A DNA stretch of 64,000 nucleotides, from positions 558,001 to 622,000 of the forward strand of contig NZ_REFW01000001.1 in the NCBI RefSeq assembly GCF_003688855.1. The letters run 5' to 3'. Every line of letters starts with the position of its first letter. The stretch's first letter is position 1. Below are positions 1 to 8,900 of this stretch, piece by piece. The DNA is from Tessaracoccus antarcticus (GTDB lineage: Bacteria > Actinomycetota > Actinomycetes > Propionibacteriales > Propionibacteriaceae). A program made the position numbers and the translations under genes. The notes below the pieces were generated by a model. It did no database searches and had not been told where the DNA came from. It saw only the letters and a list, made by a program, of their open reading frames with translations.

Positions 1-1
1 G

Positions 2-586
2 GACTTCGCAGTGATCGCTCCCTTGTCCGGTGTGCTCTGGACGCAGCATCGCGTTCCCCTGGGCCTGCCGGTGGATCGGGTGGACGGTACGCCGCTCGGC
101 ACCCGGCAGACGGTGACGGCCACCGCGCCCGGCAAGAGCGGTGTGGAACGCGACCGCTTTGCCCCCGGTTCCTTCATCACCCTGACGAAGGCGCAGGCAC
201 TGGCCAGCCCGACGTACGACCTCCTGGATGCCGGCATACGGGTCAGCGCGGGATCCACGCTCTCCGGGCCGGATGATGACGCCTCCTCGGCACCCGAGAT
301 CCTGCGGAAGGTGCGCGGCGAATTCAGGTTCAGCTCACTGGGACTGTTGCTGATCGCCTCTGCGTTCCCTGAAGGCGTTCTGGGGATGGTGGCCCAGCGC
401 GATCGACCCGCCGTCATGGTGGATGTCGACGTACGGGTGACGGTCACGCCGCCCCCCTGGGTCACCACCGCCGACGGGGCCCACCACAGCTCCGCGACTG
501 CCGCGATCTGCCGCTCCCTCATCGTGGGTGGCGCGGCCCTGACCGCCGCGGATGCCGCCCACCCCGTTGCTCTGGGAGGGCTGTAG
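2..586 (+). CDS. Unknown protein, 5'-partial, first visible gene of a four-gene cluster
   Basis: I do not recognise this protein. The frame is open from base 2, and a GTG at base 11 is the only start codon visible near the edge. The residues before and after it read as mid-protein sequence, and there is no ribosome-binding site in view, so the gene probably begins outside the window. About 190 residues are visible, of mixed polar and hydrophobic composition, with no signal peptide, membrane segment or familiar motif. The stop at 586 is followed after two bases by the ATG of the next gene, so the two are very likely co-translated. Membership in the cluster is the only functional clue. Confidence 0.7.
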   Translation, partial: DFAVIAPLSGVLWTQHRVPLGLPVDRVDGTPLGTRQTVTATAPGKSGVERDRFAPGSFITLTKAQALASPTYDLLDAGIRVSAGSTLSGPDDDASSAPEILRKVRGEFRFSSLGLLLIASAFPEGVLGMVAQRDRPAVMVDVDVRVTVTPPPWVTTADGAHHSSATAAICRSLIVGGAALTAADAAHPVALGGL

Positions 587-588
587 CC

Positions 589-3072
589 ATGACCGAAACG
601 TTCTTTGCCTGGCAGCGGTCGGGGGTGAGCGCCCTGGCAGGTCCGACGTACGCCGAGGGTCGCATGCAGGGCGAGCTCGTCGTCACACTGGACGACGGCG
701 CCGCCCGTGACGGGTCGGCCCCGTTCCTCTTCGCAGGACCCCAGGATGTCTTATCCCTGCAGGCCGGCGTCATCGTGGGTCGAAAGCCGGCGCCCGGAAC
801 GCTCGACGCAGAGATCACGCGCGTCGCCCACATCGAACTCAGCGACCCCGGTCTGCCGTGGCGCTACACACCCCTGCGCAACCAGCCACTCCTGCGACCC
901 TGGCTGGTCCTGGTGGTGGGAACGACGGGCCAGGAGGTGATCGTCGACGGCGCCACCGTACGGATCCTCAACACCGCGTTGGTGGCGCACCCCCTCACGA
1001 ACTCAGCCGGCTGGGCGCACGTCCACGCCATCCCCGGCGCCACGATCGCCCGGATCCTCAGCCCGCGTCAACTGGCGGCGAACGCCTCCTACACCGCCGT
1101 GCTCGTGCCCGCCATCGTCCCCGGCACAGGCGCCAACCCGCCGCAGGTGGCCTGGAGGGATGGCACGCCGGAGGTCACACTTCCCTGTCACGACCACTGG
1201 AGCTTCCGTACCCGCGACGACACGGACGACTTCCGCTCCATTGCGCAACGGCTGGAACCCTTGACGACGGCAGAGGAGGAGGCGCTCCAGAGCGCCGGGT
1301 TCGGCAGGGCCGTCGTCACCGTTCGGGGTCGTGACGACCCGGTGCTGCAACTCGGTGGAGCGCTGAGTGCGGTGGACAAACCGCCCTCCGAGCCGCTGTC
1401 CGACCACGTCGGCATCGCGGAGGAGGTGGAGAAACTGGCGGAACTCTCGGAGGTGCACGGGGGGCGGTGGGTGCTGGGGCTGCCGCGCTTCGACGAGCCG
1501 TGGGCGGCACCTGGGACCCCGGTGCCGGTCAGCGGATGGCGTCGACAGCTGCGGGTGGATCCCCGCCACCGCGGCACGGCCGGGCTGGGGGCCTGGGCGG
1601 CCATCGCCTGGCAGGAGAAGATCGCCGCCGGGGCCGCGCAGCAGTCCGGCGAACTCGCCGTCCTGGCCGAACGCGTCCGCAACCTTTCACTGGGGCTGCA
1701 CGCTGCACGGAGGCTGTGGACCCGCAGACTGCCGGCGGATCCGAGGGCGGCGTTTGCCGTCGTGGCGCCGATGCTGTCACGGCTCCCCGTGGACGGGGGC
1801 GCCGTCGCGCTCGACCGGCTGGCCGGGCGAACCTCCCGTCTCGTTCCGGCACTGTTCTCCTCCGGTGCGCGCCGCATGCTTCGCCCCCGGAACGCTCTGG
1901 CGCGAGTCGCCGGGCCAGGTGCCACGTCACTGCCTGCGCTCATCGACGCCGCCGCCACCAAGTGCGTTCCGCCTCCCGAGCCGCTGCCCGGCCAGTATGA
2001 GCTGGCGAAGGCTGCATCCGATCCCGCCGCGCGGGAGAAGGGTGCCAACATGCTCCGGCAGGCCGGAAACGCTTTCCTGGAAGTGGCGATGGAGGCCTTG
2101 CCACAGGACTCCAAGGAGTCCGTGGGCAATCTGCCGGAGCTCCTGCGGCAGCTCAGCGAGGACACCCTCGGCAGAGTCGCCCGTCCCCCGGTGGAAGTGG
2201 AGTGTTCCCCCGTCGCCGACATGGGGGCGCTGGCGAACTCTGTTCTGGGGGGTATCGACCCCATGGTTGCCCGGCCTGTGGTGGTGGGAAGGGTGCTGGA
2301 CGGCATCACGGGCATTCGCCAGCCTGAACTGGCTCCGCCCGACCTGGCGTTGGAGCTGAACATCCCCCTGTGGTCATTTCTGCAGGAGAATTCCCCCGAC
2401 TGGCTGCTCCCGGGAGGGGGTGAACTGCCCATCGACAGGGTGCACGCCATCTCGACGAACCCCGAGTTCGTGGACGCGTTCCTCCTGGGTGCCAACCACC
2501 GTGCACTGGGAGAGCTTCGCTGGCGCAACCTTCCTCTGGTGACTGGCTGGACACCGCTGCGCCGGTTCTGGCAACGGATCGACGACGATGGCGCCGGTCC
2601 GACCACCGATGTCCGACCCGTCCTCGACATCCTCACCGGCCCCAGCCCCGGCGCCCCCATCTGGACCGACACCTCCGCCCTCGGCGACCCGAGCCACTCG
2701 GTTGGCATCGGAGCCCAGCTCGTCGTGGTCCTGCACACCGAACTGTTCCGGCGTTACCCCGCCACCATCGTCTACCTCATGCTGAATCCCGGTGGCACCG
2801 CGACCTGGCAGGACGACGTGGACAAGATTGTGAACCCCCGGATCCTTCCCAACCTGACAGGGAGTCTTCACCCCGAACTGGTCTTCTTCGGCTTCCCGTT
2901 GCCTCCCACTGCGGGGAAGGACCACTGGCTCGTCCTGGAGGAACCGCCGCCGGGTTTCCGGTTCACGCCACCGACCGCCGCACAGGGCCCCATGACCGAC
3001 GGCGCCGCATACGCGAAGGCCACCCTCAACAAGCCCATCCGGGCGTTCTTCGGAAAGCTGCTGCCACAATGA
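589..3072 (+). CDS. Large uncharacterised cluster protein, 827 aa
   Basis: Not recognised as any named family. The start is the ATG at 589, two bases after the upstream stop and following a G-rich GGGAGG stretch. The protein is soluble-looking, without signal peptide or membrane segments. Features likely to help a profile search are LPWRYTP near residue 90, the hydrophobic strand LRPWLVLVV soon after, and HDHWSFRTRDD near residue 201. The last codons overlap the start of the next gene (ATGA at 3069-3072), indicating translational coupling and probably fixed stoichiometry. The size and beta-rich character would fit a structural or assembly component, but that is inference only. Confidence 0.85.
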   Translation: MTETFFAWQRSGVSALAGPTYAEGRMQGELVVTLDDGAARDGSAPFLFAGPQDVLSLQAGVIVGRKPAPGTLDAEITRVAHIELSDPGLPWRYTPLRNQPLLRPWLVLVVGTTGQEVIVDGATVRILNTALVAHPLTNSAGWAHVHAIPGATIARILSPRQLAANASYTAVLVPAIVPGTGANPPQVAWRDGTPEVTLPCHDHWSFRTRDDTDDFRSIAQRLEPLTTAEEEALQSAGFGRAVVTVRGRDDPVLQLGGALSAVDKPPSEPLSDHVGIAEEVEKLAELSEVHGGRWVLGLPRFDEPWAAPGTPVPVSGWRRQLRVDPRHRGTAGLGAWAAIAWQEKIAAGAAQQSGELAVLAERVRNLSLGLHAARRLWTRRLPADPRAAFAVVAPMLSRLPVDGGAVALDRLAGRTSRLVPALFSSGARRMLRPRNALARVAGPGATSLPALIDAAATKCVPPPEPLPGQYELAKAASDPAAREKGANMLRQAGNAFLEVAMEALPQDSKESVGNLPELLRQLSEDTLGRVARPPVEVECSPVADMGALANSVLGGIDPMVARPVVVGRVLDGITGIRQPELAPPDLALELNIPLWSFLQENSPDWLLPGGGELPIDRVHAISTNPEFVDAFLLGANHRALGELRWRNLPLVTGWTPLRRFWQRIDDDGAGPTTDVRPVLDILTGPSPGAPIWTDTSALGDPSHSVGIGAQLVVVLHTELFRRYPATIVYLMLNPGGTATWQDDVDKIVNPRILPNLTGSLHPELVFFGFPLPPTAGKDHWLVLEEPPPGFRFTPPTAAQGPMTDGAAYAKATLNKPIRAFFGKLLPQ

Positions 3073-6000
3073 GCGCCGTCAACGACCTCACCGCCCACGC
3101 CCGCGACGCGGTCGAGGAGGCCGCCGCCCTCCTGGCGACACTGGAGTCAACTCTTGCCAAGACCCCCGGCTGGCTGCGCGTCGGGGATCCCGGTCGGCAC
3201 GCCGACCCCCCGGATGCCGCTGCGGCGCAGGAGGCCGCAGACCTCACGGCACGGATCGGCAGGGTCCGTGAGGCGCTCCTGACGTTCGAGGACCGGGTGG
3301 AGAGGGCCATCGGTCAACCACCGCCGGACATCTGGGCGTTCATGGATTTCTCGGAATGGTTGGCCGGACTTCCCGTTGACGATCCCCAGCGGCTTCTCGA
3401 CGAACTGGTCACGAGTCCTGAGCGCCTGCTGGAGGATCCGCCGGCGATGTCGCTCGCCACGGCCCAGGCCATCCTGAACTACGTTGCCGGCAACGGGGGC
3501 GAGGTCGGTGACGGTCAGGCGTTCCAGCAGGGGGTCCCTCTGGACGCCACGGACCTGGCCGATCTGCATGCGACTGGGTGGCGGCAGCGGCACTCCGGTG
3601 TGGCAGTGGCGTCGCCGGGGTGGGATGTTCTTCTTCCGGTACGGCTGGAGACCCGCTTCTTTCCCCCGGAACCTGACGCCGCGCCGGGTGCGCCCGAAGC
3701 CGTCTGGCGATTGCGCGTCCGGGTGGAGCCGGACGCCCCGTCGATGGCCCGCCAGCCCGCTCCGGTGAGCCGTCTCGAGGGGCGACTTGTCGCGGTGTGC
3801 TGGAGCGAGGCCGGGGGAGGTCTCGACGGTGAGCAGGGCGCAGCCGCCCACCGCAAGTTGGCGGCGGCCGTCAGCGGTGGGAGGGCCGACTACCTGCTGC
3901 GCACCGTCCCCGTGGTGCGGACCGGCGACGCGTTCACACCGTCGGAGGAGTACCCGGAGACCCCGGTACCGAACACGACGGCTCTGGTGGCCCTGCCACG
4001 GGTGCTCGAGATCTGGGGTGGCGCGGCTGACGCGCCGTCAAAGCTGTTGACCCTCGAGCCGGTGAGGGAGACGATCGCTGCTGAGGCAAGCGTGGAGTCG
4101 GTGGCCAGGCCAGACGAGGCCGGTCAGACGCCCCGCCGCTGGTGGAACTCCTACGCGGCGGCGCAGAACGTCAATCTGGCTGGCGAGATCCCCTTCGGGA
4201 ATGCAAGACCGTACCTGGAGGTGCTCCTGTGTATCGGCTACGACGACGACCCGGTCAGTGCCGACCCGTCGGTGCTGTTCACCACCCATGCCGACACGGG
4301 GCGGGTGGGGACGTTGCCGCCCCTCACGCCGACCACCACGCTGGCCGGCTCGCCCACCACGGACCTCGGGTCCGACCCCGCGCCCTGGCTGCAGACGGCC
4401 CGGGCCGGTGCCAGCGCCGTCGCCGGACTCTCCGGGGCACTCACGGGTCAGCCGGTGTGGCCCGGGGTACCCGAACCGGATGGGGAACTGGCCCACGTCG
4501 CGACAGTCCTGACGCAGGCATTGTGGCCGGTGCTGTGGCAGCGGACCCTCAAGGACGTGGCCCGCGCCGGTGACGAGGTCTGGCGTCTCGGGGAATGGGC
4601 GGTGCGGCACCTCCACACCTTCGGGCCCTACCCGGTGCTGAGGATCGGCGACCTCCCGTACGGGGTTCTCCCCATCAGCGACTACGACCGCTGGACCCGC
4701 CGGTTGCCGGCGGGGAGGTTGTGGGCAGGAGATCCGCTGGCTGAGCAGATCCCGCTGGTCGGGTTGCCGGTGGTGGACAAGCCGCTCCTGGCGGCTGCGC
4801 TGCGTCAGGGCACGGCCGCCGGCGCGGACGTCGACGGACTGTTGGAGGTGCTGGAACACATCCCGACGTCCCGGATGTACGGGTCGAGGCAGGTGCCGCC
4901 GATGCTGATCTACGCGGCGCTGCGTGCCGCGTTCGAGCTGGTGGGGCCGGCTGAGACGGTGAAGGAATGGGAGGACCAGTTCGGGTACCTGCGATCCCAC
5001 TGGCACCCCGGGCCTTCACGTCGGTACTCGCCGATACTGGATGTGGAGCCGTGGCCCCAGCGGGTGGACCATGAGTACGGCGAGCTCCTTCGGACCTTTC
5101 TCGACGCCACCTGGGGGTTACTGGCCGAAGCAGATGACGCCTCCGATGGGTGGCGCCTGCACGGCGATCCACCGGCTGTGCTGGCACGGCTGGTGAGACA
5201 CAGCCTCCTGCTCACCCAGGCCGAGGTGGTGCGGCTGGCGCCCCCCGGCGCAGTACGAGGTCCCGTGGAGATGGTTTTCGACATCGACGGGATCGACGAG
5301 CTCTACCGCCTGGCCAGTGGGACCAGCATCAATCACGGTGGACGGGTGGTGGAGTTGCCGGACTTCGTCGGTCCACTCATCGCCCGGGCTGCCGCCGATC
5401 CGCGGGCCGACGTCGTCTGCCGGCAGTTCGAGGACGTGCGGGCCGCCGTCGAAGTCCTCACCAAGGTGGATCCCGCGCTCACCGAACGGGTGCTCCCCGC
5501 CGTGCTGGACCTCACCGGACACCGCACCGACGCCTGGTGGACGGGCCTGGCCCACCGCCGGCTGACGGCGCTGATGGCGGCGGGTGGCCGTCCGCGGCTC
5601 GGCTGCTACGGGTGGGTGGACGACCTCTCACCGAGCGAGGACCCCACCGCCCCCACCACGGCGGGGCTTCTGCACGCCCCCGGCTACACCCAGGCGGTGA
5701 GCGCGGCCGTGCTGCGTGATCAGGCCGTGCACCACGCTGACGATGCCCAGTGGAACATCACCCTCACGTCTGGGACGGTGCGGGTGGCGGCCGGGCTCGT
5801 CGAACAGGTCAGATCAGGAGTGCACCTGTCGGAGGCCCTCGGCCGGGAAGTGGAGCGCAGGGCGGGAGATCCGGCCCTGGTGTTGTTGCTCCGTCAGGAG
5901 TTCCCCGCGAGGCCGGAGTGGGAGGGCCGCCGGGTGTGCGACGGCCAGCAGGTGCTGGCTGCCACCGTCCTGCCGGGTGGGATCGACCCGGCCGGTTTCG

Positions 6001-7298
6001 ACGACCTGCGGGCTGCGCTGGATGCCTACTCCGACTTGCTGGTCACCGACGCGATCCACGACGTCGTCGAGGGGCGGATCGAGGCGGCAGCGGAGGCCCT
6101 GGAGGCGGCGGCAGGCCTCGGTGCCCCGCCCGAGTTCCGGTTGTTGCGGACCCAACGCTCGGGCAGCACCGTCAAGACCAGTGTCCAGGCGGCGCTGCCC
6201 TGGGAGGATACCTGGGCTGACCCCGACACCCTGGACGCACGTTCCCCGGTTGCTGTCGCCGACCCGGCTCTTGCCGCCCTTCTTGCCGTTGAGCTGGGGG
6301 ACCCCGTGGACTGGACCTGGGCCGGCGCGGCGGGCCCCACCTCGCTCGCTGAAAGTGGGTTGGGTGTCGCCGACGCGGTGATGGTGCCGAGAACCCTGAT
6401 CGGCGGCGACCAGCCCGGCTCCGCCGCGGCGACGGCGTGGGACAGGTTGTCCCGCATCTGCGGCGCCCTCGGCGGGCCTGAGCCGGGTGAGGGGTCCGCC
6501 CCGTTGTTGCGACTCCGCCTGGGGAGGTTGCGTGCCATGGCCGCCGACCTCCTGGTGGAGCTGTCGGCCCCGCTGCCCGACACAGGCGCCCTGACCCGAC
6601 GCTGGGGGCTGCCGGAGGATTCGGCCACCGCTTCACTGGAGCTCACCGGACGGCTGGGCCATCTCCCCGACGAGGTGAGCGACGCGGATGCGGACGCCAT
6701 CGAGGTGGCGCGGCGGATTCGAGATCTGCTCCCCAGCGTTCTGGCCCTCCCCCTGGCCTGTCCGCGACCGGTGCCGGAGGTCCACCAGCCGTTCGACGAC
6801 GCGGCCTGGCTGGAGGTGGTGGCCGCTGTCCGCCCCGCCATGGCCCGGCTCGAACTGCTGCAACTGAGCGCCACCACACCCTGGAGCGCCACGGCGAGCG
6901 ACGGCGACCCGATCTGGCAGCGGGGTGGGGAGAAGACCGCGCACCGTGACCTCACCCTCACCTTCACCACCGGGGCCATCGCAGGACAGGCTGCCGTCGT
7001 TCCCATCGACACATGGGCCGAGACGGTGCCCAGCAGGCACCACACCACGTGGGCGGCCTTCGGGTACGACGCCCCCCGTGCACGGCCACCGCAGGCGATC
7101 CTGCTGGCGCTACCCGCCGACGTCGACGCCCCCGACCAGGCCGTGGACATCCTGGGGTCCGTGCTGCAGGCGCGTCGACTGGCGCGGGTCCGGTCCGTGC
7201 GCGCTCCCATGCCGCCCGAGCTCTCCTTGATGCTCCCCGCCGCACTGCTGGTGGACAGCGTCATCACGGCAGGCACGATGTTGGTGGAGGACCTCTGA
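3069..7298 (+). CDS. Giant uncharacterised cluster protein, 1409 aa
   Basis: Largest member of the 5'-edge cluster; function unknown. It starts at the ATG overlapping the previous stop (ATGA) and ends at 7298, where its final base is also the first base of the next ATG. The N-terminal 60 residues look helical (A/E/L-rich). Near residue 185 is VLLPVRLETRFF followed by RLRVRVEPDAPS, and near residue 520 is FGPYPVLRIGDLPYGVLPI. From memory, phrases of this kind recur in large 'hypothetical' bacterial proteins encoded beside relatives of the two flanking genes; I could not check this. There is no signal peptide or transmembrane segment. The frame is uninterrupted over 4.2 kb, which argues for a functional gene. 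Confidence 0.88.
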   Translation: MSAVNDLTAHARDAVEEAAALLATLESTLAKTPGWLRVGDPGRHADPPDAAAAQEAADLTARIGRVREALLTFEDRVERAIGQPPPDIWAFMDFSEWLAGLPVDDPQRLLDELVTSPERLLEDPPAMSLATAQAILNYVAGNGGEVGDGQAFQQGVPLDATDLADLHATGWRQRHSGVAVASPGWDVLLPVRLETRFFPPEPDAAPGAPEAVWRLRVRVEPDAPSMARQPAPVSRLEGRLVAVCWSEAGGGLDGEQGAAAHRKLAAAVSGGRADYLLRTVPVVRTGDAFTPSEEYPETPVPNTTALVALPRVLEIWGGAADAPSKLLTLEPVRETIAAEASVESVARPDEAGQTPRRWWNSYAAAQNVNLAGEIPFGNARPYLEVLLCIGYDDDPVSADPSVLFTTHADTGRVGTLPPLTPTTTLAGSPTTDLGSDPAPWLQTARAGASAVAGLSGALTGQPVWPGVPEPDGELAHVATVLTQALWPVLWQRTLKDVARAGDEVWRLGEWAVRHLHTFGPYPVLRIGDLPYGVLPISDYDRWTRRLPAGRLWAGDPLAEQIPLVGLPVVDKPLLAAALRQGTAAGADVDGLLEVLEHIPTSRMYGSRQVPPMLIYAALRAAFELVGPAETVKEWEDQFGYLRSHWHPGPSRRYSPILDVEPWPQRVDHEYGELLRTFLDATWGLLAEADDASDGWRLHGDPPAVLARLVRHSLLLTQAEVVRLAPPGAVRGPVEMVFDIDGIDELYRLASGTSINHGGRVVELPDFVGPLIARAAADPRADVVCRQFEDVRAAVEVLTKVDPALTERVLPAVLDLTGHRTDAWWTGLAHRRLTALMAAGGRPRLGCYGWVDDLSPSEDPTAPTTAGLLHAPGYTQAVSAAVLRDQAVHHADDAQWNITLTSGTVRVAAGLVEQVRSGVHLSEALGREVERRAGDPALVLLLRQEFPARPEWEGRRVCDGQQVLAATVLPGGIDPAGFDDLRAALDAYSDLLVTDAIHDVVEGRIEAAAEALEAAAGLGAPPEFRLLRTQRSGSTVKTSVQAALPWEDTWADPDTLDARSPVAVADPALAALLAVELGDPVDWTWAGAAGPTSLAESGLGVADAVMVPRTLIGGDQPGSAAATAWDRLSRICGALGGPEPGEGSAPLLRLRLGRLRAMAADLLVELSAPLPDTGALTRRWGLPEDSATASLELTGRLGHLPDEVSDADADAIEVARRIRDLLPSVLALPLACPRPVPEVHQPFDDAAWLEVVAAVRPAMARLELLQLSATTPWSATASDGDPIWQRGGEKTAHRDLTLTFTTGAIAGQAAVVPIDTWAETVPSRHHTTWAAFGYDAPRARPPQAILLALPADVDAPDQAVDILGSVLQARRLARVRSVRAPMPPELSLMLPAALLVDSVITAGTMLVEDL

Positions 7299-8854
7299 TG
7301 TATGAGTGGCTGCGACGACTTGAACCACTGGCCCCCTTCGGTGACCTGCAACGCGGCTTCGCCACCGAGGTGGCCGACCCGTTGTGGATGCTGGGCAGGC
7401 AGTGGCAACTGGGTGAACACGTCGGGGAGGATGCCGGGACGCCGGTGGGCGTCACCGTGCCCGTGGCCCGCGCCCCCCTTCAGCCGGTGGACGGGCTGGA
7501 TCCCACGGTGGTTCCGGCGGAGGCGATCATTGAGGGGTCGGCCCTCGACTGGTGGACGGTGGGTCGGCGGGTCCGCGTGGGCAGGCAGGTCGCGCCCGAT
7601 CTGACGGCGGTGGATCTCGGTCGTGCCGCCTTCAGCGGCGCCCTGCCTGACCCCTACGGAAGTAGTTTTGCCGGACAGGTTGATGGCCTGGCCGCGTGGC
7701 GTCTGGGACTGGTCGCAGCGGACCACCCTGCGGTCGCCGGATTCGACCCCGCCCGCACGGACCGGTGGAGCAGCCGCACCCTCGATCACACGGCGACGTT
7801 CGCCGTCGGTGACACAGAAGTGACGGTCCCCGCCCACGGTGGGGGCGAGGTGGACTGGTGGTCCGGGGACTCCGTGTCGGAACTTCCGGGACCGGAGCCC
7901 GCGCCCACGCCCCCCCGGGAGGTGATCCCGACACGCCTGGCGTTCCCGGGGGCCCCGCTGCCGCGGATCTGGCAGATCGAGGATCGGGCCAGCGACATCG
8001 GCGGCTACCCCCCGGACAGGTCCCATCTCGCCACGGTCCTGCTCATCCAGTTGATCGCCGACCATGCCACTGACTGGTTTCTGGTTCCGGTACCCGCACC
8101 CGCGGACGGAGCGCCGGGGATTGGCGTGGTGGCCACTCTGGGCGCTGTCACGGTCCGCAACAGCTTCGACCAGAACGATGCGCTCACACCGCCGCCGGTG
8201 GATGCCGGCCCGGTCATCCCCGACGAGCCCGTCGGACCGTGGTCCCTGTACCGCACGTCCGGTCTGGGGAGATCGTCCCTGGTGCTGTGGCCGACGGCGG
8301 CGAGCCCTGTGGTGGGGCCGGTGCTTGACGACGTCCTGCTGGGAGTCGACGAGGACGCTGACGTCATCTGGGCCGTTGAGCTGCGGGCCGACGGCGTACA
8401 ACTGGCTGCCGATGCCGACACGGCAACGGCCATGGCCGAGGGGCGCCGGACCGGCACCCGGCAGTTCACGTGGCTGCCGTCCACCACGTTGCCGGAACAC
8501 TGGCACCCCTACCGCCTCCCCACCGATCACGCACTGCCGCGCGTCTTCGAGCAGGGGTTGGTGGCGGAACTCAACGACGTGGTCCCCGGCATCCGACGCG
8601 GTCCCCGTTCGGAGCTGATCGGTGGGGTCTCGGATGCCGAGGTGGCCGAGGGCGCATCCCCGGACGGCCGAGGGCATGTGCTGGAACCGCACGCAGTGCC
8701 GTACCAGGGCGTTCGTCTGGAGCGACGCTATGTGCTGGCGCGGGGGACCGACGGTCTGCCGGTGCTGTGGCGACAGCGACGTCGGATGCCGCTGCTGGCC
8801 GGACCCACCTCGCACCTCCGCTTCGACGTTTTCCGTGAGTCACCCCCCGGCTGA
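7298..8854 (+). CDS. Uncharacterised cluster protein with DPLWMLGRQWQ motif, 518 aa
   Basis: Fourth gene of the cluster. The frame is open further upstream, but I place the start at the ATG at 7298 because it overlaps the preceding stop by one base (TGATG) and gives a sensible N-terminus, MYEWLRRLEPLAPFGD. Residues 27-37 read DPLWMLGRQWQ, followed by LGEHVGEDAG. This N-terminal signature looks strongly conserved-type (W, R, Q and a GEDAG turn), but I know no function for it. There is no export signal. The gene ends just before a convergent symporter gene, so it is the last gene of the operon as visible here. Confidence 0.82.
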   Translation: MYEWLRRLEPLAPFGDLQRGFATEVADPLWMLGRQWQLGEHVGEDAGTPVGVTVPVARAPLQPVDGLDPTVVPAEAIIEGSALDWWTVGRRVRVGRQVAPDLTAVDLGRAAFSGALPDPYGSSFAGQVDGLAAWRLGLVAADHPAVAGFDPARTDRWSSRTLDHTATFAVGDTEVTVPAHGGGEVDWWSGDSVSELPGPEPAPTPPREVIPTRLAFPGAPLPRIWQIEDRASDIGGYPPDRSHLATVLLIQLIADHATDWFLVPVPAPADGAPGIGVVATLGAVTVRNSFDQNDALTPPPVDAGPVIPDEPVGPWSLYRTSGLGRSSLVLWPTAASPVVGPVLDDVLLGVDEDADVIWAVELRADGVQLAADADTATAMAEGRRTGTRQFTWLPSTTLPEHWHPYRLPTDHALPRVFEQGLVAELNDVVPGIRRGPRSELIGGVSDAEVAEGASPDGRGHVLEPHAVPYQGVRLERRYVLARGTDGLPVLWRQRRRMPLLAGPTSHLRFDVFRESPPG

Positions 8855-8870
8855 CGGCCGCCGGGCATCA

Positions 8871-8900
8871 CTCCACGCACGACATCAGTTGCGCGTGGAG
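8871..8900. terminator. Inverted repeat between convergent genes
   Basis: CTCCACGC (8871-8878) pairs with GCGTGGAG (8893-8900) around a 14-nt loop. It sits where the cluster operon and the convergent symporter gene meet and overlaps the symporter's last codons. There is no T-run, so it could be a high-GC bidirectional terminator or chance. Confidence 0.35.

Noticed and set aside
1188-2738. 516-codon minus-strand open frame
   Set aside because: Shadow of the 827-aa cluster gene; no ribosome-binding site and biased Ser/Arg/Gly composition.
7013-7297. N-terminal extension of the 518-aa cluster protein
   Set aside because: It lies inside the 1409-aa gene; the TGATG overlap at 7296-7300 gives a clean coupled start.
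6026-8815. 929-codon minus-strand open frame opposite the unknown cluster
   Set aside because: It overlaps two well-formed, translationally coupled plus-strand genes, has low-complexity Arg/Gly/Ser composition and no family features; long antisense frames are expected at this GC content.
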